DNA of 45,495 nt from Bradyrhizobium nitroreducens (GTDB lineage Bacteria; Pseudomonadota; Alphaproteobacteria; Rhizobiales; Xanthobacteraceae): contig NZ_LFJC01000003.1 in assembly GCF_002776695.1 (NCBI RefSeq), positions 2,820,471-2,865,965 of the forward strand. Direction: 5' to 3'. The notes under the pieces are model-generated. The model was not told the DNA's origin and ran no database searches. It was given only the letters and a program-made list of their open reading frames with translations. Positions 1-8,639 of this stretch are shown here, piece after piece. Made by a program: the position numbers and the translations under genes. The first letter of the stretch is position 1, and the number at the start of each line of letters is the position of its first letter.

Positions 1-2
1 TT

Positions 3-1796
3 CTAGACCCCCGCCACCGAAGCCCACACGTCCGAAAGCCTCTTCCGCAGCGCCTGCGCGCGCGTCAGCGGCGGGGGCGTCTCGTCTTCTTCCGGCAGAC
101 GCAGGCCGACGACGTTGACGCGGCCGCCGGAGATGCTGCGCGCGACCAGCACGATCTCGTCCAGCGCGAGTTCGGCGCCCTCCTTCGGCGCGCGGTCGAG
201 ATGGACGTCGAAATAATCGGCGAGCGTCAGCTTGCCCTCGTCCTCACTCACCTTCACGCCGTAGACCTCGGCGAGCTCGGCCAGCGTGTGCTCGCCGGAG
301 ACCATGAAGTCGCCGAGCAGATGCGGGTCCGGCGCGGTGCTCGGCTGCATGTCGACGAAGAAGCGGTCGAGCGACTCGGCCTTTTCCGGCGGCGCCAGCA
401 GATAGATGTAGTCGCCGGGCGCGATCGGATCGGCCTCTAGCGGCGTCAGGATGTTCTCGTTGCGAATCACCAGCGTCGGCTTGGACCAGGACGGGATCAG
501 GCCGCGGCGAAAATAGAGGCTCTTGGGCCGCACGGGATAACCGACCAGCTGCTGCTCGAGCTGGCCCGGCAGGTCCAGCTCGACACGGCGCGGGCCGCGC
601 TCGGCGCGCGGCAGCGCCACATGCAGCTTGCGCGCGGCCGGCGCCAGGGTCCAGCCCTGCAGCAGCAGCGAGATGATGACGACGACGAAGGCGACGTCGA
701 AATAGAGATAGGCCTTGGACAGGCCGACCAGCATCGGGATCGAGGCCAGGAAGATCGCGACCGCACCGCGCAGGCCGGTCCAGGCGATGAAGGTCCTTTC
801 ACGCCAGTTGAAGCGGAACGGCGCAAGGCAGGCGAACACCGCGATCGGCCGCGCAACCAGCATCAGCACGAGCGCGACGGCGACCGCCGGCACGATGCTG
901 GTACCCAACCGGCTCGGCGACACCAGGAGGCCGAGCAGCACGAACATCACGATCTGTGCCAGCCAGGTCGCGGCATCGAGGAAGGCCACCACCGAATTAT
1001 GCGCGCGCGTCGGCCGGTTGCCGATGATGATGCCGGCGAGATAGACCGCGAGGAAGCCGGAGGCGTGCATCATCTGCGAGCCGCCGAAGATCACCAGCGC
1101 GCCCGTGGTCACGAACGGCGCGTGCAGCCCCTGCGGCAGCGCCACCTTGTTGAGCGCGATGACGACGAGGCGTCCCCCAAGGAAGCCGACGACGGCGCCC
1201 AGCACCGCCTCCTGGATGAACTCCATCGCCACATGGCCCGCCGAGCTCGATCCCAGCGAGATGTACTCGACCAGCATGAGCGTGAGGAAGATCGCAAAGG
1301 GATCGTTGGTGCCGGATTCGGCCTCCAGCGTCGCGCCGACGCGCGGGCGCAGGCGCAGGCCCTGGGTGTGCACCAGCAGGAACACCGCGGCGGCGTCGGT
1401 CGAGGCCACCACGGCGCCGACCAGCAGCGATTCCGTCCAGTTGAGATCGAGCGCGAATTTGGCGAACGGCGCCGTGATCAGCGCGGTCAAGAGCACGCCG
1501 GCGGTCGCCAGCACCACGGACGGCGCGAGCACGGTGCGGATGCTGGCAAAACGCGTCTTCAGGCCGCCGTCGAACAGGATCAGCGCGAGCGCCACCGAGC
1601 CGACCAGATAGGTGGTGCGGACGTCGTCGAACTGGATCTGCCCGGGACCGGAATCCCCGGCGAGCATGCCGACCGCGAGGAAGACGAGCAGCAGGGGCGC
1701 GCCGAAGCGCAGCGCGAGCAGGCTCGACAGGATACCGGCCATGACGAGGACGGCGCCGAGCAATATGGCGAGGCTGACGGAGTCGAGAGAGGCCAT
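3..1796 (-). CDS. Potassium/proton antiporter, CvrA/NhaP2 type
   Basis: A 597-residue inner-membrane CPA1-type antiporter that would exchange K+ (or Na+) for H+. Residues 1 to about 400 contain roughly a dozen hydrophobic segments. The ion-binding region is recognisable as VASTDAAAVFLLV followed by EAESGTNDPFAIF, the ND/DP signature of this family. The C-terminal 200 residues are soluble and resemble the TrkA_C plus CorC_HlyC-type regulatory region of NhaP2. The length fits the family, and the stop codon lies at the very left edge, so the gene is complete. It is divergent from the MscS-like gene at 2003, which makes an osmotic or ionic homeostasis pair plausible. The exact cation specificity cannot be read from sequence. 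Confidence 0.9.
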   Translation of the reverse strand: MASLDSVSLAILLGAVLVMAGILSSLLALRFGAPLLLVFLAVGMLAGDSGPGQIQFDDVRTTYLVGSVALALILFDGGLKTRFASIRTVLAPSVVLATAGVLLTALITAPFAKFALDLNWTESLLVGAVVASTDAAAVFLLVHTQGLRLRPRVGATLEAESGTNDPFAIFLTLMLVEYISLGSSSAGHVAMEFIQEAVLGAVVGFLGGRLVVIALNKVALPQGLHAPFVTTGALVIFGGSQMMHASGFLAVYLAGIIIGNRPTRAHNSVVAFLDAATWLAQIVMFVLLGLLVSPSRLGTSIVPAVAVALVLMLVARPIAVFACLAPFRFNWRERTFIAWTGLRGAVAIFLASIPMLVGLSKAYLYFDVAFVVVIISLLLQGWTLAPAARKLHVALPRAERGPRRVELDLPGQLEQQLVGYPVRPKSLYFRRGLIPSWSKPTLVIRNENILTPLEADPIAPGDYIYLLAPPEKAESLDRFFVDMQPSTAPDPHLLGDFMVSGEHTLAELAEVYGVKVSEDEGKLTLADYFDVHLDRAPKEGAELALDEIVLVARSISGGRVNVVGLRLPEEDETPPPLTRAQALRKRLSDVWASVAGV

Positions 1797-2002
1797 CCAC
1801 CTTCCAGGTCAAAGCAGCAGGAATGGCATCTCTATCGTCGCCGCCTGTGCGCGCCAACCCATTTTCGCGTCTCGCGGCAATCTGCCCGTATTTTACGGCC
1901 TTAACGTCCATCACATGCCGGTGTATCGATGGCCCGGCCGCGCCCTTTGTGGGATTCTGCGGCTCCCCCGAATCAATCCCTCCCCGCTTGCCGACGAGAC
2001 CG

Positions 2003-3319
2003 ATGGACATGGACCTCAAGGACTTCATGGAGTTCGTGCAGACCACCGCGCGCAGCGTCGGGGCGGAAATCTCCTCGCCCTGGTTCTACCTGCAATTCGG
2101 TCTCATCCTGGCCGCGGCCGGTATCGCCTATGCCGCGGAGGCCGCCATCCGCAGCCGGGTCGACATGAGCTCGCTGGCGATGCGCTGGCCACTGCCGCTC
2201 CGGCACTTTGCCCGGGTGATGGTCTCCAGCGCCTCGACGGCGGTGTTCACCCTGCTCGTGATCGTCTCGCGCCTCGTGATGTACCACGCGACCTGGCCGA
2301 GCCGCTCCTATCTCTTGATGGTCGCCGCCAAGCTCGGACTGGCCTGGCTCGTGATCCGGCTCGTCACCTCGGTGCTGCGCAATGCCTTCATCGTCCGCCT
2401 GGTGTCGATCACGGCGTGGTTCATCGCCGCGCTGTCCATCCTCGGGCAGCTCGATACCACCGTCGACCTGCTCGATTCCTTCGCGATCGTGCTCGGCGGC
2501 CTCAGGCTGACCCCGCTCTTGGTGCTCAAGGCCGGTGCGCTCCTCCTCATCGCCCTCTGGGCCACCAACATCGCGAGCAATTTCGCCGAGAGCCGGATCA
2601 ACGCGACCAGCGATCTGACACCGTCGGTGCAGGTGTTGCTGGTCAAGATCATCCGCATCGGGCTGCTGGCCGTCGCCATCGTCATTGCGCTCGGCGCCGT
2701 CGGGATCGACCTTTCGGCGCTCGCGGTGTTCTCCGGCGCGGTCGGCGTCGGTATCGGTATCGGCCTGCAGAAGATCGTCGCCAATTTCATCTCCGGCATC
2801 ATCCTGCTCGCCGACAAGTCGGTGAAACCCGGCGATCTCGTCACCATCGGCGACAATACCGGTCGCATCAGCGCGATGAAGACGCGCTATATTTCCGTGG
2901 CCGCCGGTGACGGCCGCGAGTTCCTGGTGCCCAACGAAGACCTGGTGACGCAGAAGGTCGTCAACTGGACCTATACCGACAAGAACACGCTGGTGAAGAT
3001 CGCGTTCGGCACCAATTACGACGCCGACCCAAAGCTGGTCTGCAAGCTTGCGGCCGAGACCGCGGAAGCCCATCCGCGCGCGCAAAAAGGCAAGCCGCCG
3101 ACCTGCATCCTGACCGAGTTCGCCGAGGCCGGGATGAAGTTCTCGCTGACCTTCTGGATCGCCGATCCCGACGGCATGGACAAGGTCAAGAGCGACGTGA
3201 TGCTGGCACTGTGGGACGCCTTCAAGCGCGAGGGCATCCGGGTTCCCTATCCGGTCCGCGAAATCCGCATCCGCGGCGGCGCGCTGCCGGTCGAAACCAC
3301 CGTAGAAGTCCCGAATTAG
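2003..3319 (+). CDS. MscS-family mechanosensitive channel
   Basis: Encodes about 438 residues when started at the ATG at 2003. An in-frame ATG at 1823 would add 60 residues without a membrane or domain signature, so I reject it. The N-terminal half has several hydrophobic helices. The pore-lining and beta-domain region is typical of MscS: a glycine/alanine-rich stretch (FSGAVGVGIGIGLQKIVAN), then LADKSVKPGDLVTIGD, then the FLVPNEDLVTQKVVNW element. It would act as a pressure-release channel in the inner membrane. It is divergent from the antiporter at 3-1796 and upstream of map. Confidence 0.88.
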   Translation: MDMDLKDFMEFVQTTARSVGAEISSPWFYLQFGLILAAAGIAYAAEAAIRSRVDMSSLAMRWPLPLRHFARVMVSSASTAVFTLLVIVSRLVMYHATWPSRSYLLMVAAKLGLAWLVIRLVTSVLRNAFIVRLVSITAWFIAALSILGQLDTTVDLLDSFAIVLGGLRLTPLLVLKAGALLLIALWATNIASNFAESRINATSDLTPSVQVLLVKIIRIGLLAVAIVIALGAVGIDLSALAVFSGAVGVGIGIGLQKIVANFISGIILLADKSVKPGDLVTIGDNTGRISAMKTRYISVAAGDGREFLVPNEDLVTQKVVNWTYTDKNTLVKIAFGTNYDADPKLVCKLAAETAEAHPRAQKGKPPTCILTEFAEAGMKFSLTFWIADPDGMDKVKSDVMLALWDAFKREGIRVPYPVREIRIRGGALPVETTVEVPN

Positions 3320-3439
3320 GCCTCTTTCGAGCCAGAGCGGGCACGCTCGGCTTGCATGAAGGCCCGCAATCATTAAATTGGGGCCTGAAATCAAGCCTTT
3401 CCGCCGAAGTCCTGATCAGCCCCAGAAGACCGCCCAAGC

Positions 3440-4258
3440 ATGAGCTACGTCGAAGCCACCGATACCTCGCTGCGCAAGACCGGACAGATCAAGCTGCATG
3501 GCCCGGCCGCCTTTGCCGGCATGCGCAAGGCGGGCGCGCTGGTGGCCAAGTGCCTCGACGAGCTCACCGACATCGTCGGACCCGGCGTGCCGACCGAGCG
3601 CATCGACCAGTTCGTCCGCGACTTCGCCTTCAGCCACGGCGCCTTTCCGGCGACGCTGATGTATCGCGGCTATCGCTACTCGACCTGCACCTCGCTCAAC
3701 CACGTGGTCTGCCACGGCATGCCCGGCGACCGTCCGCTGAAGGAAGGCGACATCGTCAACATCGACGTCACCTTCATCGTCGACGGCTGGTACGGCGACT
3801 CCAGCCGCATGTACGCGATCGGCCCGATCGCCCGCAAGGCGGAGCGGCTGATCGAGGTGACCTATGAAGCGATGATGCGCGGCATCGCCGCGGTGAAGCC
3901 CGGCGCCACCACCGGCGACATCGGCCACGCCATCCAGAGCTTCGTCGAGCCGCAGGGCATGAGCGTGGTGCGCGATTTCTGCGGCCATGGCCTCGGCCGC
4001 ATGTTCCACGACGAACCGAACATCATCCATATCGGCCGGCCCGGCGAAGGCGTGCAGCTCAAGCCCGGCATGTTCTTCACCATCGAGCCGATGATCAATC
4101 TCGGCAAGCCGCATGTGAAGATCCTGTCCGACGGCTGGACCGCCGTGACCCGCGACCGCTCGCTGTCGGCGCAGTTCGAGCACTCCGTCGGCGTCACGGC
4201 GACCGGCGTCGAGATCTTCACGCTGTCGGAGCGGCACGGCGAGAAGCAGATCGGGTGA
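3440..4258 (+). CDS. map: Methionine aminopeptidase, type I
   Basis: A 272-residue cytosolic metallopeptidase that removes the initiator Met from nascent proteins. The pita-bread fold signature is clear: YSTCTSLNHVVCHGMPG near residue 75, the metal ligands in VNIDVTFIVDGWYGDSSR, then FCGHGLGRMFHDEPNI, MFFTIEPMI and QFEHSVGVT. All five expected metal ligands (two Asp, one His, two Glu) appear to be present. The N-terminus has no zinc-finger extension. In many alphaproteobacteria map lies close to radC, as it does here. Confidence 0.95.
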   Translation: MSYVEATDTSLRKTGQIKLHGPAAFAGMRKAGALVAKCLDELTDIVGPGVPTERIDQFVRDFAFSHGAFPATLMYRGYRYSTCTSLNHVVCHGMPGDRPLKEGDIVNIDVTFIVDGWYGDSSRMYAIGPIARKAERLIEVTYEAMMRGIAAVKPGATTGDIGHAIQSFVEPQGMSVVRDFCGHGLGRMFHDEPNIIHIGRPGEGVQLKPGMFFTIEPMINLGKPHVKILSDGWTAVTRDRSLSAQFEHSVGVTATGVEIFTLSERHGEKQIG

Positions 4259-4272
4259 GGCCGGCGCAACGG

Positions 4273-4869
4273 CTACCGCCGGCGGCGGAATGACGATGGT
4301 GCCCTCTTGTAAGTCGCCGCAAAGGCGTCGTTGAAGCGGCGGACGCTGCCGAAGCCGGCCGCAAACGCAATCTCCGCCAAATTCATCTCGGTCTGGTCGA
4401 TCAGGCGCTTGGCTTCCTGCACGCGGCGGGTCGCAGCGATCTCGCTCGGGCTCGCTCCGGCGTGTCGCATGAACAGGCGGAGCAGATGACGCGGCCCGAC
4501 CCCAAGAGTTTCAGCCAGCTCCGCCATTGATGACCGATCCAGGAAACCGTCGTTGATCATGCGCATGCCACGCGCAACGGTGGTGGCGGTCCCCATCCAG
4601 GCCGGCGACCCCGGCGCGGTTTCCGGCCGGCAGCGCAGGCACGGGCGAAAGCCGGCGCGCTCCGCAGCCGCCGCGGTCGCGTAGAAGGTGACATTCTCCG
4701 AGCGCGCGGGGCGAACCGGACAGACCGGCCGGCAATAGATCCGCGTCGAGCGCACGCCCGAGAAGAACAGGCCGTCGAACGCGCGCGCACGCGAGAGGCG
4801 TGCCCGATCGCAGGTGTCCCAGTCGAGATGCGGTGGCAGCGTTTGCCGCTGCGCTGGACCTGTCGTCAT
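4273..4869 (-). CDS. Ada-type methylphosphotriester-binding AraC regulator
   Basis: Encodes 198 residues in two domains. The N-terminal Ada zinc-binding domain shows STRIYCRPVCPVRPARSENV and later FRPCLRCRPE, giving the four zinc cysteines including the methyl-accepting one. It is followed by an AraC-type double helix-turn-helix (ELAETLGVGPRHLLRLFMRH and LAEIAFAAGFGSVRRFNDAF). Neither the alkylguanine methyltransferase domain of Ada nor the AlkA glycosylase domain of longer homologues is present, so this is an AdaA-like short form. It would sense methyl phosphotriesters and activate an alkylation response. It is divergent from the EamA transporter gene. Confidence 0.85.
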   Translation of the reverse strand: MTTGPAQRQTLPPHLDWDTCDRARLSRARAFDGLFFSGVRSTRIYCRPVCPVRPARSENVTFYATAAAAERAGFRPCLRCRPETAPGSPAWMGTATTVARGMRMINDGFLDRSSMAELAETLGVGPRHLLRLFMRHAGASPSEIAATRRVQEAKRLIDQTEMNLAEIAFAAGFGSVRRFNDAFAATYKRAPSSFRRRR

Positions 4870-5000
4870 CGCAGGAGAATAGACGCGGCACGGCGTGCCG
4901 AGTAGCTGAAATCGGACTCGACCCGGCGATGAGGTCCGAATTCAGCCAGCCCGTCTCGCGGCTCCGGCTCATGGTGCCAAGCACCGCAGGAGCAAATCGC

Positions 5001-5948
5001 GTGAGCACACAAGCCCAACCGACGACGTCACGACAAACCACGCTCGCGATCGACATCGGGCTCCTGCTGATGCTCTCACTGATCTGGGGCAGCTCGTTCA
5101 CGCTGATCAAGATTGCCATCCCGACCATTCCGCCCTTCACGATGGTTGCCGCGCGGGTGACGATCGCGGCCTTGCTCCTGATCCTGGTCGCCGCTGCGCA
5201 AGGACATGCCCTGCCCCGCCGGGGATCGGTATGGGCCGCCTTCTTCGTGCAGGGGCTGCTGCAAAGCGCGCTGCCCTTCACCCTGATCAGCTGGGGCGAG
5301 ATGCATATCGCAAGCAGTCTCGCGGGCGTGCTCAATGCGACCCCGCCGATGTTCGTGCTCGCGATCGCTGTCATGACCAAACGCGGGCGGCAGGCAATCA
5401 GCGGCCGGAAGGTCATCGGCGTTGCTCTCGGCCTCGCGGGCGTGGCCCTGACCATGGGCATCGATGCGCTGTCCGGGGTCGGCACGGCTGCGCCTCTGGC
5501 GCAGATGGCAGTGCTCGGCGCCAGCCTCTGCTACGCGCTCGCGCCGATCTGGGGGCAGCGCTTCTCCGGGCTCCCTGCGATCGTCACGGCGGCCGGAGCG
5601 ATGAGTTGCGCCGCGGTGCTGATGCTCCCGACCGCCGCCATTCTCGAACAGCCGTGGGGGCTGGCACCGCCGCCCGCACGGGCGATCGCCGCCGTGATCG
5701 CGCTGGCGATGGTCTGCACGGCCTTTGCGATGGTGATCTATTTCCGGCTGATCCACACGCTCGGCGCGCTCGGCACGACCAGCGGCAGCTATCTGCGCGC
5801 GGGCTTCGCCGTGGCGCTCGGCACCGCCATTCTCGGCGAGCACTTGAGCTGGTCCAGCCTTGCCGGGATGACGCTCATTCTCGCCGGGGTGGTGGCCGTC
5901 ACGGCACCCGCTCTCGGCAAACCGGCCGGCGCGCAGGGGCGCAATTGA
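5001..5948 (+). CDS. EamA/DMT-family transporter
   Basis: About 315 residues with ten predicted membrane segments in two EamA repeats of five helices each. The first repeat begins [20 protein letters not shown] and the second begins near [16 protein letters not shown] chose the GTG at 5001 because AGGAG at 4988-4992 sits at suitable spacing and the protein then begins just before helix one. ATG codons at 4929 and 4971 are in-frame alternatives. The substrate is unknown; family members export amino acids, purines or other metabolites. It is followed by radC after 40 bases. Confidence 0.82.
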   Translation: MSTQAQPTTSRQTTLAIDIGLLLMLSLIWGSSFTLIKIAIPTIPPFTMVAARVTIAALLLILVAAAQGHALPRRGSVWAAFFVQGLLQSALPFTLISWGEMHIASSLAGVLNATPPMFVLAIAVMTKRGRQAISGRKVIGVALGLAGVALTMGIDALSGVGTAAPLAQMAVLGASLCYALAPIWGQRFSGLPAIVTAAGAMSCAAVLMLPTAAILEQPWGLAPPPARAIAAVIALAMVCTAFAMVIYFRLIHTLGALGTTSGSYLRAGFAVALGTAILGEHLSWSSLAGMTLILAGVVAVTAPALGKPAGAQGRN

Positions 5949-5988
5949 TGGTTGCAAAAACGCGGGTCCCCGGCAATGCTGGCGGCCG

Positions 5989-6579
5989 ATGCCCGCCAAG
6001 CCGCACCACGACAAGAGCAAGCCTGACGATACGCCGCATTATCACGGCCATCGCGAGCGGCTGCGCGAACGCTTCTACAGTGCCGGTGCGGATGCGCTGA
6101 GCGATTACGAGCTGCTGGAGATGGCGCTGTTTCCGGCGCTGCCGCGGCGCGACACCAAGCCGCTGGCAAAGGCGCTGATCAAGACCTTCGGCTCGTTCGC
6201 CGAGGTCGTGCACGCCCCTGTCGCGCGGCTGCGCGAGGTCGACGGCATCGGCGAGGCCGCGATCAACCAGCTCAAATTGATTGCCGCTGCCGCAAGCCGC
6301 GTGACCAAGGGCGAGGTCAACAGCCGTAACGCGCTGTCGTCCTGGAACGAGGTGATCGACTATTGCCGCTCCAGCATGGCGTTCGCCGACAAGGAGCAGT
6401 TCCGCCTGCTGTTCCTCGACAAGCGCAACCAGCTGATCGCCGACGAGGTGCAGCAGACCGGCACGGTGGACCACACCCCGGTCTATCCGCGCGAAGTGAT
6501 CAAGCGCGCGCTGGAACTGTCGGCGACCGCGCTGATCCTGGTGCACAACCACCCCACTACCCCGCTCCGATCACGCTGA
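5989..6579 (+). pseudogene. radC: radC, 3'-truncated by an insertion
   Basis: The first 189 residues match the RadC/JAB family: the helix-hairpin-helix region ([15 protein letters not shown], then [15 protein letters not shown]) and the first JAB strand ending in LILVHNHP. Intact RadC proteins continue with SGDPTPSxxD, which supplies the rest of the JAMM metal site. Here the frame instead reads seven unrelated residues (TTPLRSR) and stops. The break therefore lies at about 6555, and the integrase at 6755 begins 175 bases downstream. The product, if made, lacks the S and D of the JAMM motif. The missing 3' part of radC is nowhere else in the window, so the far border of the inserted DNA is probably outside it. 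Confidence 0.85.
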
Positions 6580-6638
6580 GTCACGGTAGAGACCGCTGAA
6601 ACACCAGCAGTTGTTTCGCTTTTTGCGAGTTGCGTACA

Positions 6639-6668
6639 GGGGGCGGTTATGGCAAATTGGGGGCGGTT
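6639..6668 (+). repeat. Short direct repeat between radC break and integrase
   Basis: GGGGGCGGTT occurs at 6639-6648 and again at 6659-6668, a spacing of exactly 20 bases, in the non-coding gap between the radC break and the integrase gene. Two direct repeats in this position would fit arm-type binding sites of the recombinase or its directionality factor. That role is inferred from position only. Confidence 0.4.
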
Positions 6669-6754
6669 GAAGGGGTAGGAAACGGCTTTCCGCTCCCAGC
6701 AAACGATCCCCGTTTCTCCTCGACCGATCCCAGTTGCGGACTAGGAGGAACGCC

Positions 6755-7996
6755 ATGCCCAGCTTGACCGACACCGCGATTCGCCACGCGCTGAAGCGTG
6801 TCGAGGCGAGTCAAAAGCAAGAAAACCTCGCTGACGGCGAAGGTCGTGGCACGGGCCGTCTCGTCCTCGTCCTAAAGCCGATGCCTAAGCGTGTCACGGC
6901 CGACTGGATGGCGCAGCAGTGGCGTGATGGGAAGCGAACCAAGAAGAAGCTCGGCGCCTACCCGTCAATGTCGCTCGGCCAGGCGCGCGAGATCTTCAAA
7001 CGCGACTATGCCGACGTCATCCAGAAGGGCCGAAGCATCAAGATCGCCACTGACACGCGCCCCGGCACTGTCGCCGATCTTTTCGAGGGCTATGTCGCGT
7101 CGCTCAAGGCTGCGGACAAACCCTCTTGGAAGGAAACCGAAAAGGGACTGAACAAGATTGCCGACACGCTCGGGCGCAACCGCCTCGCCCGCGAAATCGA
7201 GGCGGAGGAAATCGTCGAGCTGATCCGCCCGATCTACGAGCGCGGCGCCAAGTCGATGGCCGACCATGTGCGCTCATATCTCCATGCTGCCTTTAGCTGG
7301 GGCATGAAGTCCGACAACGACTATCGGCAGCAGTCCGCTCGCCGGTTCCGCATCCATTTCAATCCGGCCACGGGCATTCCGACAGAACCCAAGGTCAAGG
7401 GCACGCGCTGGCTCGATGAGGACGACTTCGTCCAGCTCTATCGCTGGCTCGAATGCCCCGACACGCCGGTCCATCCCTCTTACCCGCGCGCCGTGCAGCT
7501 AATCATGCTGACCGGCCAGCGCGTCGAGGAGATCGCGCGCCTGCATGTCGATCAATGGGATGCCAAGGAGCGGATCATCGACTGGTCCAAGACCAAGAAC
7601 GACCAACCTCATGCCGTTCCGGTCCCCCAGCTCGCCGCCGAGCTGATCGAGTCGATCAAGCCGAACGAGTATGGCTGGTTCTTCCCCTCGGCCAAAGACC
7701 AGTCGAGGCCCGTCAGCCACGGCACACTCTATAGCTTCGTCTGGCGCCAGCGGGACCGCGGCGTGATCCCCTATGCCACGAACCGTGATCTGCGCCGAAC
7801 CTTCAAGACGCTGGCCGGCAAGGCGGGAGTCCCGAAGGAAATCCGCGACCGTCTGCAAAACCACGCCTTGCAGGACGTCAGCTCGAAGCACTACGACCGC
7901 TGGCACTATATGGTCGAGAAGCGGGCCGGCATGGCGAAATGGGACAAATTCGTCCGCGCCATGCTGGCGAAGAAACGCCTGAAGGCGGCCGCATGA
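6755..7996 (+). CDS. int: Tyrosine recombinase/integrase (DUF4102-like N-terminus)
   Basis: A 413-residue phage/ICE-type integrase. I start it at the ATG at 6755, preceded by AGGAGG at 6743-6748, rather than at the in-frame TTG at 6734. The N-terminal part (LGAYPSMSLGQAREIFKRDY) is the arm-binding region of P4/DUF4102-like integrases. The catalytic part has box I TGQRVEEIARL with Arg256, box II RDLRRTFKTLAGKAG, an NHALQ histidine and Tyr380 in KHYDR. The first box II residue, usually His, is Arg, a variant I have seen in this subfamily. It lies immediately inside the broken radC and is the obvious candidate for the recombination event. The coupled ORF at 7993 overlaps its stop by ATGA. Confidence 0.9.
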   Translation: MPSLTDTAIRHALKRVEASQKQENLADGEGRGTGRLVLVLKPMPKRVTADWMAQQWRDGKRTKKKLGAYPSMSLGQAREIFKRDYADVIQKGRSIKIATDTRPGTVADLFEGYVASLKAADKPSWKETEKGLNKIADTLGRNRLAREIEAEEIVELIRPIYERGAKSMADHVRSYLHAAFSWGMKSDNDYRQQSARRFRIHFNPATGIPTEPKVKGTRWLDEDDFVQLYRWLECPDTPVHPSYPRAVQLIMLTGQRVEEIARLHVDQWDAKERIIDWSKTKNDQPHAVPVPQLAAELIESIKPNEYGWFFPSAKDQSRPVSHGTLYSFVWRQRDRGVIPYATNRDLRRTFKTLAGKAGVPKEIRDRLQNHALQDVSSKHYDRWHYMVEKRAGMAKWDKFVRAMLAKKRLKAAA

Positions 7997-8193
7997 CCTT
8001 CCGTCCGCCCAAACCCGCCCCTCGCCGCGTGAAGGCCACCCCCACAGCCGAGATCGAACCGCAGAGCTATGCGGCCTTCGTCAGCGACCTGAAGCAGAAG
8101 ATCGCCGAGGCGCGGCATCGCGCCCTCGAGCCCAGTCAGATCGACCTAAGTTATCTCGGCCCAGACGATCTTTGGGTCGCTCCGCAGCCTTGA
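7993..8193 (+). CDS. Small protein coupled to the integrase
   Basis: A 66-residue ORF whose ATG overlaps the integrase stop codon (ATGA at 7993-7996), which points to translational coupling. The N-terminus is basic and proline-rich (PPKPAPRRVK) and the middle is helical (YAAFVSDLKQKIAEARHRAL). It ends in an acidic, tryptophan-containing tail. I recognise no family. Position and size would suit a small recombination directionality factor or a DNA-binding accessory, but no helix-turn-helix is evident. Confidence 0.6.
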   Translation: MTFRPPKPAPRRVKATPTAEIEPQSYAAFVSDLKQKIAEARHRALEPSQIDLSYLGPDDLWVAPQP

Positions 8194-8319
8194 CGCGGAC
8201 TCCCCTTGACTCTCGCCATCGACTCTTCGCGCGCGCAGATCGACAAGCGCGCGATGTGAACACGCTTCGCACGCGTGAAAAGGAGGCCGCCAATTCTGGG
8301 CTACTCTTTGAGACAGCCG

Positions 8320-8422
8320 GTTGCAGTCGTCCTTTGTCCGAACGTGGGTGCAAGGTCACAATAATCTCATTCCGAACACGGAAGTTGGCGCAGTCGTCCC
8401 TAATCCGGACGTGATATGCAAA
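8320..8422 (-). CRISPR. CRISPR array 1: two repeats, one spacer
   Basis: Two related units lie at 8320-8355 and 8387-8422, 67 bases apart, with a 31-base spacer at 8356-8386. Both share GCAGTCGTCC on the plus strand. On the minus strand each folds as a 4-bp stem with a 7-nt loop (GTCC or GTTC pairing with GGAC), followed by GACTGC. This layout resembles Cas13a direct repeats, which end in a short hairpin plus an ACT-containing tail. The matching leader lies to the right (8440-8477), so transcription should run leftward, away from cas13a. Repeat borders are approximate because the copies are diverged. Confidence 0.7.
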
Positions 8423-8439
8423 GGCCGCTTGCATCATAC

Positions 8440-8477
8440 TGATTTCACGAATGCCGTCGATGGGTTTTTCCGATCCG
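8440..8477 (-). promoter_or_regulatory. Leader copy of CRISPR array 1
   Basis: Positions 8440-8477 match 9280-9316 closely, including the identical 14 bases TGATTTCACGAATG at 8440-8453, and both sit 18-20 bases to the right of a terminal repeat. A sequence conserved next to two separate arrays but not between other repeats is what a CRISPR leader looks like. On the minus strand TATGAT follows the conserved block and could be a -10 element, so transcription would enter the repeat. The promoter assignment is an inference. Confidence 0.6.
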
Positions 8478-8609
8478 GCCGAAAATCGGGTGTTCCGGCA
8501 TCTTGAGGGTAGCCTCACTTTTTCGATATACGTCTGAAGCTTCGCGGCGGCCCCCCTTCGAGCGAGTGCGTTCGTGAGTACTTTGACCTCGCGAGCCCGA
8601 AAGCTCGTC

Positions 8610-8636
8610 AAAAAAAGAAAAGCCGCCCACAGCGGC
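8610..8636 (-). terminator. Intrinsic terminator of CRISPR array 2
   Basis: On the minus strand the sequence reads GCCGC, a 5-nt loop, GCGGC (plus 8622-8636), then TTTTCTTTTTTT (plus 8610-8621). This is a compact GC hairpin with a strong U-tract. It begins four bases beyond the last repeat of array 2 (8640-8675) in the leftward direction, which supports minus-strand transcription of the array from the leader near cas13a. Confidence 0.75.
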
Positions 8637-8639
8637 GAG

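Noticed and set aside
621..1904. 427-codon frame opposite the antiporter
   Set aside because: Antisense shadow with repetitive charged composition; the antiporter on the other strand is clear.
1973..3394. 473-codon frame opposite the MscS gene
   Set aside because: Antisense shadow of a high-GC gene with no family match.
8591..8617. Second hairpin (CGAGC/GCTCG) left of the array terminator
   Set aside because: The stem is followed by A's on the plus strand and preceded by T's on the minus strand, so it is not an intrinsic terminator in either direction.
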